Shown here piece after piece: positions 37,259 to 45,790 of a stretch of DNA of 64,000 nucleotides. Below the pieces are notes generated by a model. It did no database searches, had not been told where the DNA came from, and worked only from the letters and a program-made list of their open reading frames with translations. A program made the translations under genes and the position numbers. Numbering within the stretch: the first letter of the stretch is position 1; every line of letters starts with the position of its first letter. Origin of the DNA: Stenotrophomonas bentonitica (GTDB taxonomy: Bacteria; Pseudomonadota; Gammaproteobacteria; Xanthomonadales; Xanthomonadaceae); NCBI RefSeq assembly GCF_013185915.1, contig NZ_JAAZUH010000001.1, forward strand, positions 1,674,001 through 1,738,000, in the 5' to 3' direction.

Positions 37259-37777
37259 ATGCGCAAAGAATCATGCAAGACAGCCCTTCTTGCGGTGGCC
37301 AGCGTCGCAGCAGCTCTGACGCTGTTCATCCTGATCTTCGACAGATATGTCGACTACGACTATCGAGATGCCGAGTGCAAGGCAGGAGCAGTCACGTTGC
37401 GCGCCGCCCTGGTGGGCGACCCTCAGTCCGACGATCACAAGGGTCGGACCAGTCCCTACAGAGCGGTTCTTTCGGTGACCAGTCCGGAGAGATACTTCGC
37501 ACTTCTGGATGTATCACTTTCCTCGAAGCAGTCTGGAGAACGGATCAGTCTTTCCGATGGACAGAGGGTTGCAGACATGGATTTCAAAGAGGACTCCGCG
37601 ACCCACACCTTCGTGGTGCAGCCGCTCCACATCAGCTACGACGACTACGTGCTGAACGGAGTCCTTCGATCATTACCCCCTTCAGATGAGGTTGACGCCC
37701 CATTCTCCTGCCCACTTGTCCGGAATCGGCACAGCGAATGGCGGATGCCCTGGCTCGATGCCCTGATGAGCGTGTGA
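37259..37777 (+). CDS. Hypothetical membrane-anchored protein
   Basis: 172 aa with a single N-terminal membrane helix (about 9-27, LLAVASVAAALTLFILIF) and a predicted periplasmic domain with two Cys (AECKAG and FSCPLV). Family not recognised. It is followed 34 bp later by the DUF4279 gene and may be co-transcribed with it. Confidence 0.6.
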   Translation: MRKESCKTALLAVASVAAALTLFILIFDRYVDYDYRDAECKAGAVTLRAALVGDPQSDDHKGRTSPYRAVLSVTSPERYFALLDVSLSSKQSGERISLSDGQRVADMDFKEDSATHTFVVQPLHISYDDYVLNGVLRSLPPSDEVDAPFSCPLVRNRHSEWRMPWLDALMSV

Positions 37778-37811
37778 ACTGACCCGTAGAGTTCCCCCGA
37801 GGACTGAACAG

Positions 37812-38225
37812 ATGACAGGCGAGGCTGATGGATTCTGCGCGATAGCAATTCTGATGTATGGAGACTCGCTTTCGATGGATGAAGTATCAGCCCTGATTGG
37901 GCTGACGCCCACACGCACGCGAATCAAGGGAGACGTACGAACCACTTCCTCAGGCTCGCAAGTAGTGCAGCGCATCGGGTTTTGGGGATACAGGGTTAGA
38001 GTAGGAACCGATCAGATCGAATCCACCATCTCGGCGCTGGTCGGCGCGATTGATGCGGACTGCCTCGTTGGCCAATGCGGAATCGAGAAGGCGGAGGTGG
38101 ACATCTTCGTACCGCTCGATCCTGACCTGCCAAGCGACGGTCCGCGCTTGAGCATGGAGCTGACCTCTGGGCTCATGCGCAGGTTGGCCGCGCTTGGATT
38201 CGACGTAATACTTACTTCGTACTGA
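37812..38225 (+). CDS. DUF4279 domain protein
   Basis: 137 aa. The pattern of an alpha/beta repeat with LIGLTPTRTRIKGD, a following aromatic (FWGYRV) and a second half IDADCLVGQCGIEKAEVDIFVP fits the DUF4279 family. Members are often found in toxin-immunity neighbourhoods, and their molecular role is unproven. A GAGGAC ribosome-binding site lies about 7 bp upstream of the ATG. Confidence 0.65.
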   Translation: MTGEADGFCAIAILMYGDSLSMDEVSALIGLTPTRTRIKGDVRTTSSGSQVVQRIGFWGYRVRVGTDQIESTISALVGAIDADCLVGQCGIEKAEVDIFVPLDPDLPSDGPRLSMELTSGLMRRLAALGFDVILTSY

Positions 38226-38264
38226 TCAAGGAGCCTCTACACTCATACAGAAGACTTGCAGCCA

Positions 38265-38777
38265 ATGAGCAGGCTATCTTTCGCACTGGCAACAGCGCTC
38301 CTCGTTTGCGCCCAGAGCGCGCAGGCGCAACCCTACATCAACTACGCCCCCGACCTGAGCTGGGCGGGTGATGACTTCACCTCGCGGATCACCTTCGTGG
38401 TGGACAAAGGCCTTTTCGGCTACGGTCATAGCTACGGCGAGCTTGGACGCTGTAGGGACGGCGATTCGAGCTGCATGACCGTTGATTTCATGGCACTGCG
38501 GCCGCTTCCTGTTGGCGCGGAGCCTGGAACCAGCTACAAGGAGGTTCCTTACACCTTCAGGGTTTCACGAACGGTTGATCTTGCGATCCTGGGCCACCAG
38601 CTTCGGACGCTCCGCGTCGATGTTACAAAGGACGGGAAAGCCGCCAACGCTTACCTGTTTGACAGGGAGCGAGGCATCGTCGCAATCATGACCGTGAACT
38701 TCGGCGTCAAAGGCATTCCGGAATCAATTTATCTGTTGGAGGGCGAGCGCGGAGTCTTCGCAGAGGCTCCAAGATGA
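38265..38777 (+). CDS. Hypothetical exported protein
   Basis: 170 aa with a signal peptide ending at AQSAQAQ. The mature part is mixed alpha/beta with a possible CxxxxxSSC disulfide (GRCRDGDSSCM). I do not recognise the family. A TTG at 38256 is an alternative start. Part of the same-strand series in the island. Confidence 0.6.
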   Translation: MSRLSFALATALLVCAQSAQAQPYINYAPDLSWAGDDFTSRITFVVDKGLFGYGHSYGELGRCRDGDSSCMTVDFMALRPLPVGAEPGTSYKEVPYTFRVSRTVDLAILGHQLRTLRVDVTKDGKAANAYLFDRERGIVAIMTVNFGVKGIPESIYLLEGERGVFAEAPR

Positions 38778-38833
38778 GGCGTGCATCCCGGCCATGACGA
38801 CACACGTCGCGCTACTGTCACTGGAGCTGATCC

Positions 38834-39319
38834 ATGAAAATGCGTAAGGCCGGTATCGTTGTGGGATTCGTTCTCATGCTACTCACCGCTGGCACCGGTT
38901 GCAGCGACAGGCCTAGGGCCCGCCAGAACGATGACCCCAAGCTAATTACCTTCTCCTCATGCCCCGGGTTGCCGGGCCCGGCCCTCCCTGTTTCGGTTTC
39001 AGCCATCACATCAGACCCATCGTCTCTAGATGGCAGGAAACTCTCCGTTACAGGCTATTTCTGCGCCGGTTTTGAGCTAAGCGGAGTCTTTGGAACCCAA
39101 GGCTGCGATGCTCCTGCGCAATCCGGCCTGTGGGTCGAGGGTGTTCCGGTAGATCTCGAGTTCAACGGCGAGAAGGTGGAAATTGTGGGCGCGTTCGGCA
39201 GTTCGCGTAGTGGCCATCTCGGCCAGTGGCCGGGCACGCTGTGTGCTCAGAGTATTCGACTGATTGATCCAGAAGCAGCGTTCAAGCGTCTGCAGACTTC
39301 AGGTGTACCCGGTAGCTAG
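38834..39319 (+). CDS. Hypothetical lipoprotein
   Basis: 161 aa. The lipobox LTAGTGC places the lipidated Cys at residue 23. The mature domain looks like a small beta-barrel (SSLDGRKLSVTGYFCAGFE and VPVDLEFNGEKVEIVGAF) of the OB-like type. A GGAG ribosome-binding site precedes the ATG. Function unknown. Confidence 0.65.
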   Translation: MKMRKAGIVVGFVLMLLTAGTGCSDRPRARQNDDPKLITFSSCPGLPGPALPVSVSAITSDPSSLDGRKLSVTGYFCAGFELSGVFGTQGCDAPAQSGLWVEGVPVDLEFNGEKVEIVGAFGSSRSGHLGQWPGTLCAQSIRLIDPEAAFKRLQTSGVPGS

Positions 39320-39376
39320 ACTTGCCTAGGCATACCGCAGGTCCTGATGTAGCTAAGTGAATCGAGGAGGTGGCCC

Positions 39377-39742
39377 ATGTGGTACTGCGCCCACGCAATC
39401 TTCCATTATCGGTACGAGGGACAGACCTCGATTACCGTGCATGAGAACGTGTACCTCATTGAGGCTGCCAGCCCCGACGACGCCCTGCTTGAGGCGAAGC
39501 GACTCGCTTCAGAGTACGAGCAGGTAGGAGAAGACAGCTGTCTGGAGATTGGCGGCGTCAAGGCTGAGTATCGTTTCTCGGGTATACGCAAGCTCATCGC
39601 CGTCCAGCCGGATGGAGACAGCGCGACCGGAAAGGTGTGCTCTGGATCTGAAGTGACCTACTCCGTGTTTGAGGTCGACAGCCTGCAGGATGTTGAGTCG
39701 CTTGCTTCAGGCGACAGCACGGCTGTCGTTTACAGAGAGTAG
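39377..39742 (+). CDS. DUF4288 domain protein
   Basis: 121 aa with a very good ribosome-binding site (GAGGAGGT). The N-terminal WYCAHAIFHYRYE, the Glu-rich strand with YLIEAASPDDALLEAKRLA, and the C-terminal YSVFEVDS fit the DUF4288 family. This is often an orphan cytoplasmic protein and is sometimes listed near immunity genes. Role unknown. Confidence 0.6.
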   Translation: MWYCAHAIFHYRYEGQTSITVHENVYLIEAASPDDALLEAKRLASEYEQVGEDSCLEIGGVKAEYRFSGIRKLIAVQPDGDSATGKVCSGSEVTYSVFEVDSLQDVESLASGDSTAVVYRE

Positions 39743-39782
39743 TGATCCAGCGGTCTGGTCATGCAGACGCGCCCCTGCCTTG

Positions 39783-40310
39783 TCACCGGTTCCGTCTCCT
39801 TGCGCGCCGCGATTGGTTGCGGATCGCTTCCACCGGATCTTCATCATCTGCCGGCGATAGATCGAATGGCCTTTTACCAAGGCGGATGACGTTGCGGATT
39901 ACGCCCAGCCAGGCATCTCCGAACAACAGTGACAGCGCTATCGCCGTATAGACCATGAGAAAGAAGCCCGGGGCCGCGATCATGCCGTCATCGGCGACTT
40001 GGCATGTTGAGAGCTGGTTGCCGAGGTGTGCGATTACGACCAGCTCTGTTGACAGCAGGAGGGCTGCTGACACGCGAACCGCAATCACGTTGGCTTTGAA
40101 CAGCCCTGTTCTCATGAAGTCGAACTTCGAGTAGATCGCCAGGACCAGCAGGGAAAGTAGCCATGGCCAGAGGAAGGCGCCTGGGTATTGTTCCTGGTTG
40201 CAGGTCATGGTGAGCATGAGCTCGCCCAGGGCGAACAGGATGTAGGCCGTTCCAGCCAGCAGGGCGGTCCGGAGGCATTTTACGAAGATCTGTTCGCCGG
40301 TTAGAGGCAT
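39783..40310 (-). CDS. Hypothetical four-helix membrane protein
   Basis: 175 aa with four hydrophobic segments (about 12-33, 46-61, 74-93 and 110-127) and a basic C-terminal tail (NQSRRARRRNR). No family recognised. It is the last gene of the island and reads towards it, against the other genes. A REP-D lies 100 bp upstream. Confidence 0.65.
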   Translation of the reverse strand: MPLTGEQIFVKCLRTALLAGTAYILFALGELMLTMTCNQEQYPGAFLWPWLLSLLVLAIYSKFDFMRTGLFKANVIAVRVSAALLLSTELVVIAHLGNQLSTCQVADDGMIAAPGFFLMVYTAIALSLLFGDAWLGVIRNVIRLGKRPFDLSPADDEDPVEAIRNQSRRARRRNR

Positions 40311-40411
40311 GGGGCTCGTCCTTGAGGGTTGTTGCGGGTGTTGCTTGATCGCAGGCAGAGAAGCCTGTCTTCGGTTTGGATCATGCCCTATCGCGGTGGG
40401 GTGCAGGGTCG

Positions 40412-40436
40412 GCGGTCGACTGGGGTGCGACCCTAC
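40412..40436 (-). repeat. GTAG-headed REP, family D, right side of island
   Basis: On the minus strand it begins GTAGGGTCGCACCCC and ends GACCGC, almost identical to the copies at the left side of the island (35524 and 35644). Confidence 0.8.
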
Positions 40437-40479
40437 CGCGGGTGTTTCGGCGCCAGGAAGGGCGGCGCGCAGTCTGGCG

Positions 40480-41133
40480 TTACGTCAGGTCTGCGCCTGC
40501 GTCGCCTTCGGGTTCCAGCGCCTTTACCAGCACGGCGGCCTGGGTGCGGCTGTGGCATTCGAGCTTTTTGAGGATGGCGGTTACGTGCACCTTTACGGTG
40601 TTTTCGGCCAGGCCCAGTTCGTAGGCGATCTGCTTGTTGAGCAGACCGTCTGCCAGGGACAGCAGGACGCGGAACTGCTGCGGGGTGAGCTGGGCGAGGC
40701 GCGCTGCGAGCAGGGCGTCGGATTCGGAGCGCTCTGCGGCCATGGCGGGGAACCAGAGGCTGCCGTCGAGGACGGCGGCTACGGCCTGGCCGATGGTTTC
40801 TGCCGGGGCGGATTTCGGGATGAAGCCGGCGGCGCCGAACTGCTGGGCGCGGCGGATGACGCGGGGGTGGTCGTTGGAGGAGACGATGACCACCGGGATG
40901 TCCGGGTGCGAGCCTCGTACGTGGAGGAGTGAGGAGAAGCCCCGGGCGCCGGGCATGGTGAGGTCGAGGAGGACCAGTTCGATTTCGGCGTGCTGGTTCA
41001 ATGCCGTTTCAAGCGCCTGCGCGCTGGCGACCTCGATGACCTGGACGGCCGGGAGGGCCTGGCGCAGGGAGTGGACCACGGCGGCGCGGAGTAGCGGGTG
41101 GTCGTCGGCCACGAGGATGGTGATTTCGCTCAT
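40480..41133 (-). CDS. LuxR/FixJ-type two-component response regulator
   Basis: 217 aa from the ATG at 41133; further upstream the frame is open but includes a REP. The receiver has the acidic pair D10-D11, phospho-acceptor D57 in LLDLTMP and the conserved K in FIPKSA. The C-terminal LuxR helix-turn-helix has LTPQQFRVLLSLADGLLNKQIAYEL and NTVKVHV. There is no adjacent kinase. The HDLLQP-type hybrid kinase at 32527 is the nearest plausible partner, now separated by the island. Confidence 0.9.
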   Translation of the reverse strand: MSEITILVADDHPLLRAAVVHSLRQALPAVQVIEVASAQALETALNQHAEIELVLLDLTMPGARGFSSLLHVRGSHPDIPVVIVSSNDHPRVIRRAQQFGAAGFIPKSAPAETIGQAVAAVLDGSLWFPAMAAERSESDALLAARLAQLTPQQFRVLLSLADGLLNKQIAYELGLAENTVKVHVTAILKKLECHSRTQAAVLVKALEPEGDAGADLT

Positions 41134-41174
41134 GGGGGCATTGTAGGGGGCGTTTTGGGTTGGCGCTAAGGGCG

Positions 41175-41262
41175 GACACGCATGGCGTGTCACTACGTGG
41201 GTTTTTTGCCACCGGGGTATGAAAATGCCATCGTCGCGGCGTAGAGACACGCCATGCGTGTC
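41175..41262. repeat. Inverted pair of REP family B
   Basis: 41175-41196 (-) and 41241-41262 (+): GTAG, one base, then GACACGC-CAT-GCGTGTC. They lie between the LuxR-type regulator and the binding-protein gene. Confidence 0.88.
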
Positions 41263-41299
41263 CCGCGCGCAAATGAGCGCAGCAGACGCGCCCGGGGAG

Positions 41300-42340
41300 T
41301 CAGCGGGGCTGCGTACTGCCCTTCCAGGCATCCAGGAACTGGCGGCGTTTCAGGCCATCCAGGTAGACCAGCAACCCCGGGCCCAGCAGGATCGGGCGGT
41401 AGCTGCGCCCCGGCGTCGGGCTGCGCTGGTTGGGGAGGATCGACATGAGCCTGGCTTCACGGGATAGCACCTGCTGGCCTCGTGGAGACAGCAGATAGTC
41501 GAGGAAACGCCGCGCTTCGGTGGCGTTGTGGGCCGTGCGCGGTATGACGGCGGTGCGCAGGACCACCAGGGTGTAATCCTCCGGTTCAACGATGCCCAGT
41601 GGGGCACCTGCATCAATTCGTGCCTGCGCATACGAGCCAAGCACGTTGTACACCAGCGAGAGCTGGCCGCTGCTCACCTTGTCCAGCAACACGCCGGTGC
41701 GCTCTTCCAGCTGAACCTGGTTGTCGCCGAGCGCGCCCAGCAACGCGCCCGCCATGCTGCCGCGCTGGCCGTCCTGGGTGGCGAGCAGGTAGCCCACGCT
41801 GCTGCGCTCCACGTCGTAAGTGCCCACCTTGCCGGCCAACGGGGCATCCGGCGCACGCAGCAGTTCGAGCAGCTGGCTGCGGGTTCGGGGGACGCGGGCG
41901 GCAGGCAGGGTGCGGGTGTTGTAGACCATCGCCACCGGTTCGTAGCTGATGCCAAAGGCTTCATGCCGCCATTGCGCCCACGCGGGCAGTGCCTCGGTCT
42001 GCGGCGAACGGTGCGATAGCGCGTAGCCGTCGTTGACCAGCTTGGCCTGCAGGTCCATGCCGCTGCTGATCAGCATGTCCGGGCCGTCGGGCCGGTTCCG
42101 CTCGCGCAGGTACTGCGCGTACATGTCCTGGGTGATGACATCTTCGTAGACAACCTCCGTGCCCGGGTACAGGCGCTGGTAGTCGGCGATGACGGTGCTG
42201 AACACTTCGATGTCGGTGGAACCGTGGATGCGCAGCTCGGCGGTGGCGGTGCCGGTGGCCGGAAAGCGCTGGATGTCGCCCGGCGCGGCGAGCGCGGGCG
42301 CGGACACTGCCAGCAGTGCGAGAAGAACGGCGCGCATCAT
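41300..42340 (-). CDS. Periplasmic solute-binding protein without its transporter
   Basis: 346 aa with a signal peptide (cleavage after APALA). It is a type II periplasmic binding protein of the iron/anion class (SBP_bac), with ELRIHGSTDIEVFSTVIADYQ at the start and a YNVLGSYAQARID hinge. Its ATG overlaps the sensor-kinase stop (TCAT), so it is the third gene of a tctD-tctE-type operon. No ABC or TTT membrane subunits are nearby, so I infer a sensing role for tricarboxylates rather than transport. It ends just before a REP-B pair. Confidence 0.85.
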   Translation of the reverse strand: MMRAVLLALLAVSAPALAAPGDIQRFPATGTATAELRIHGSTDIEVFSTVIADYQRLYPGTEVVYEDVITQDMYAQYLRERNRPDGPDMLISSGMDLQAKLVNDGYALSHRSPQTEALPAWAQWRHEAFGISYEPVAMVYNTRTLPAARVPRTRSQLLELLRAPDAPLAGKVGTYDVERSSVGYLLATQDGQRGSMAGALLGALGDNQVQLEERTGVLLDKVSSGQLSLVYNVLGSYAQARIDAGAPLGIVEPEDYTLVVLRTAVIPRTAHNATEARRFLDYLLSPRGQQVLSREARLMSILPNQRSPTPGRSYRPILLGPGLLVYLDGLKRRQFLDAWKGSTQPR

Positions 42341-43722
42341 GCGTGCAACCTCGGCAGACGAATGGTGGCGACCAGCCCGCCACCGGGGCGGTTGCTCAGG
42401 TCGATGTGGCCGCCGTGGCTGTCCACTACGCGCTTGACGATGGCCAGGCCCAGCCCTGCCCCGCCCGCCGGGGCTTCTTCGCCGCGCGCGAAGCGCTCGA
42501 ACACGCGCTCGGCGTCGCCCGGTGGAATGCCCGGGCCATGGTCGGCAATGGTGATGACGCAGTGCTGCGCTTCTTCGGTAAGCGCCACCTGCAGCGGGCC
42601 GCCGCCGCCGTACTTGATGGCGTTGTCGATCAGGTTCTTGATCGCTTCGCGTAGCAGCAGCGCGTCGCCCCGCACTCGGCTGGATGCCACGCCCACGGCC
42701 AGTTGCACGCGCGGGGCCGGCAGCGCCTGCGGCAGCGCTTCATGCAGGGCCTGGTGCACAGTTTCCACCATGTCCACCGGGGCGAAGCGCTGAAGGTTGG
42801 AACGGTGGATGACGCTGGCGTCGCTGAGTAGCTGGTTGAGCAGGCGGCTCATATGGGTGGCGTTGCGGTCGATGGCGACCAGGCTGCGGCGCATGTCTTC
42901 GGGGTCTTCGTCGTCGAGCGCGAGCTGCGCCTGTGCACGCAGCGCGGCCAGCGGGGTGCGCATCTGGTGGGCGGCTTCCGCCATGAAGGCGCGCAGGGTT
43001 TCATTGCTGCTTGAGAGGCGCGCCATGAAGCGGTTCAACGCGGCCACCATCTGGTCCATTTCGCGCGGTACGCGGGCGTCCAAGGGGCTCAGATCGGACG
43101 GCTCGCGTCGCGACAGTTCGCGTTCCACCTTCACCAGTGGGCGGAATGCACGATGTACGCCGAAGGCGACCAGCGCCAACGACAGCAGCGAGAGCACGAC
43201 AATGGCAATCAACGCGCGGTTGACGATCTCCTGCGCCACCGCTTCACGCGCAAGTCGTGTCTGGCCGACCTGCACCCGCACTTCGGCCTGTGCCGAGGGC
43301 GAGGAAACCCGCCGCGAGACCACCACGAACCGAATCGTTTCCCCGCTGTACTGCGCATCGAACAACTGCGGTTCGTCGGTAGGCGTACGCGGCGGTGTCG
43401 GCAGGTCCGGGTAGCCGGTAACGGTGCGACCCTGCGCGTCGTAGACGCGGTAAAACACGCGATCGTCCGGCGCCATCGCCAGCAGGTCGAGCGAGGCATA
43501 CGGCAAATCTACCTGCCACTGGGCATCCACCAACGCCACTGAGTCGATGATGGACATGGCAGACGACACCAGCAGATGGTCGTAGGAACGGTTGGCGGCA
43601 CGCTGACCGTAGTCGCGCGCGGCGAACAGCAGCGCCACCGCGAACACCGCCAGCAGCACGCCCAGGTACAGGGTGAGGGTGCGCCGCAGCGAGCTGGGCG
43701 CGCGGGCTTCAGCCTTGGGCAT
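42337..43722 (-). CDS. tctE: Sensor histidine kinase, TctE-like
   Basis: 461 aa from the ATG at 43722. TM1 is at 15-34, the periplasmic 2CSK_N-type domain at about 40-165 and TM2 at about 169-188. HAMP follows. HisKA has H252 in EAAHQMRTPLAALRAQ. The ATPase domain has IDNAIKYG, DHGPGIP and GAGLGLAIV. The start overlaps the end of the regulator gene by 14 bp. In characterised systems TctE senses citrate. Here the operon faces a porin-CitMHS operon that it probably controls. Confidence 0.9.
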   Translation of the reverse strand: MPKAEARAPSSLRRTLTLYLGVLLAVFAVALLFAARDYGQRAANRSYDHLLVSSAMSIIDSVALVDAQWQVDLPYASLDLLAMAPDDRVFYRVYDAQGRTVTGYPDLPTPPRTPTDEPQLFDAQYSGETIRFVVVSRRVSSPSAQAEVRVQVGQTRLAREAVAQEIVNRALIAIVVLSLLSLALVAFGVHRAFRPLVKVERELSRREPSDLSPLDARVPREMDQMVAALNRFMARLSSSNETLRAFMAEAAHQMRTPLAALRAQAQLALDDEDPEDMRRSLVAIDRNATHMSRLLNQLLSDASVIHRSNLQRFAPVDMVETVHQALHEALPQALPAPRVQLAVGVASSRVRGDALLLREAIKNLIDNAIKYGGGGPLQVALTEEAQHCVITIADHGPGIPPGDAERVFERFARGEEAPAGGAGLGLAIVKRVVDSHGGHIDLSNRPGGGLVATIRLPRLHA

Positions 43723-44398
43723 CGGGCGTGCCGTCGATGGCTTCAAGCAGGTAACCGCTGCCGCGTACGGTGACGATGCGCAGCGGTGCGTCGGCCAGCT
43801 TCTTTCGCAGGCGACCGACGTAAAGCTCGATGGCATTTGGGCCGGCTTCGTCGTCGAAACCGAACAGGCCGTTGCCAATCTCGTCCTTGCCGACCACATG
43901 GCCCAGCCGGCCCATCAGGATTTCCAGCAGGCGGTACTCGCGGTTGGGCAGCTCAATGGGCTGCCCATCCAGGCTCACCCGGTGCGAGGCGTTGTCGAAC
44001 TGGAAGCCGCCAATCTGAACCACTTCACTGGCCTGCCCGCGCGTGCGCCGCAGCAGTACGCGGCAGCGCGCTTCGAATTCGCGGAAGTCGAATGGCTTTC
44101 CAAGGTAATCATCCGCACCTACATCCAGCGCCTGCACGCGATCTTCAATTCCGTCGCGCGCGGTGAGCATCAGCACCGGCGTGGCGTCGCCGCGCTCACG
44201 CATGCCGGCCAGCACGCGCAGGCCATCCAGCTTGGGCAGGCCGATATCCAGCACCACCAGGTCGAAGCTCTGGTAGCCCAGCACGCTGGCGGCGGCCAGG
44301 CCGTCGCTCTGCCAGTCCACCGCGTGGCCGCTGCGGCGCATGCGGCGAACGATGGCGTCGGCCAGGTCCGGGTTGTCTTCTACCAGCAGGATGCGCAT
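43709..44398 (-). CDS. tctD: OmpR-family response regulator, TctD-like
   Basis: 229 aa. The receiver has the acidic E7-D8 pair and phospho-acceptor D51 in VVLDIGLP. The winged-helix C-terminal domain has ELPNREYRLLEILM and IELYVGRLRKKL. It is the first gene of the regulator-kinase-binding protein operon and is divergent from the porin O/P at 44585, with 186 bp between, where its binding site should lie. I could not identify a direct-repeat site with confidence. Confidence 0.92.
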   Translation of the reverse strand: MRILLVEDNPDLADAIVRRMRRSGHAVDWQSDGLAAASVLGYQSFDLVVLDIGLPKLDGLRVLAGMRERGDATPVLMLTARDGIEDRVQALDVGADDYLGKPFDFREFEARCRVLLRRTRGQASEVVQIGGFQFDNASHRVSLDGQPIELPNREYRLLEILMGRLGHVVGKDEIGNGLFGFDDEAGPNAIELYVGRLRKKLADAPLRIVTVRGSGYLLEAIDGTPDAQG

Positions 44399-44584
44399 GG
44401 GGCAGGAATGGGGAACGGTGCGGGAATCCTAGCGCGAGCGGCGTGTTTCGTGGGTCGCGCTGCGCTGCAACAGGCGCCGACAGGTGGATGACAGCTTCCC
44501 CGATCTAGGCTGCGCCATCGACAACCTGCGGGAATGCGCGGCCCTGGTGCCCTGCCCTCCCACGCCATGTACCTGGGAGGGTTC

Positions 44585-45766
44585 ATGCACCACCAACTCC
44601 TGCGCTGCCGCGGGCTGGCCGCCTGCACCCTGCTGTTGGCCGCCGCCCCGCTCTGGGCCGCCGACGACACCGACACCGACCGCCCGGTCACCGCCACCCT
44701 CGGCGGCCGCCTGCACCTGGATTTCGCCGACTTCGACAACGATTCGCGCGGCACCCCGAACAAGAACGACACCGAGATCCGCCGCGCCTGGCTGGACGTC
44801 TCCGGCAAGTTCTTCGTGGTGGACTACAAACTGGAAGCGGACTTCTCCGGCGACCGGGTGGAAGCCAAGGACGTGTATGTCAGCCGCGATTTCAGTGGCG
44901 GCAAACTCAGCATCGGCCAGTTCAAGCAGTTCTTCTCGCTGGACGACCGCACCGGCTCCAACTACGGCAGCTTCCTGGAGCGCGGCAACGCCGGCACCAC
45001 GCTGGCGCCGCTGTACCGGCTGGGTGCCTCGTGGCAGGCGGCCAAGGGCGACATGACCTGGGCCGCCAGCGCTTACAGCCTGGAAAGCATCGACGCGTGG
45101 CAGGTGAAGGGCCGTGCAGCCGGCGGCCGTGCCACCTGGGCGCCCGGCGCCACTGCGGGCGATGTGCTGCACCTGGGCCTTTCGCTGGCGCACGAGCGCT
45201 ACGACACCCCCGGCGCCAACGGCGTGCCGGCCCTGCGGATCCGCCCGCGCCCGGCCGGGCACCTCTCCGACAACAGTCGCCTGACCCTGATCGACTTCTC
45301 GTCCGGCCGCGACACCGACGTGAACAAGTGGTCGCTGGAATACGCACAGGTGCGTGGTCCGCTGAGCTGGCAGGGCGAGTTCAGTGGCGCCACCTTCGAT
45401 GACGGCAGCCAGCGCGGCACGGTGCTGGCCGGCTACGGCATGCTCAGCTGGTTCGTCACCGGCGAGTCGCGCGGCTACGACCGCAAGACCGGCCGCTTCG
45501 CGCGCATCAAGGACATCCGACATAAGGCCGGTGCCTTCGAGCTGGCACTGCGCTACGACCAGATGCGCGGCGAGCAGCACCTGTTCGGACAGCCGGACCT
45601 GATCGATGCGCGTACCGAGGCGTGGACGCTGGGCGGCAACTGGTACATGCGCCCGAACCTGCGCTTCATGCTGAACCTGATCGACAGCCGCAACCGCGAT
45701 TACCTGGCGGCGGCCACCGTGGACCACACCCGCGCGGTCACCGGCCGCCTGCAGTTCGATTTCTAA
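44585..45766 (+). CDS. Porin of the phosphate-selective O/P family (tricarboxylate uptake)
   Basis: 393 aa from the ATG at 44585 with GGGAGG at 44576-44581. The signal peptide ends near APLWAA. It ends in Phe (TGRLQFDF), typical of outer-membrane barrels. It is followed 24 bp later by the CitMHS transporter, so I infer an outer-membrane channel for citrate or Mg-citrate. An upstream in-frame start (44534) is unlikely. Confidence 0.9.
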   Translation: MHHQLLRCRGLAACTLLLAAAPLWAADDTDTDRPVTATLGGRLHLDFADFDNDSRGTPNKNDTEIRRAWLDVSGKFFVVDYKLEADFSGDRVEAKDVYVSRDFSGGKLSIGQFKQFFSLDDRTGSNYGSFLERGNAGTTLAPLYRLGASWQAAKGDMTWAASAYSLESIDAWQVKGRAAGGRATWAPGATAGDVLHLGLSLAHERYDTPGANGVPALRIRPRPAGHLSDNSRLTLIDFSSGRDTDVNKWSLEYAQVRGPLSWQGEFSGATFDDGSQRGTVLAGYGMLSWFVTGESRGYDRKTGRFARIKDIRHKAGAFELALRYDQMRGEQHLFGQPDLIDARTEAWTLGGNWYMRPNLRFMLNLIDSRNRDYLAAATVDHTRAVTGRLQFDF

Positions 45767-45790
45767 CCCCCTTTGCAAGGAAACCCGCAG

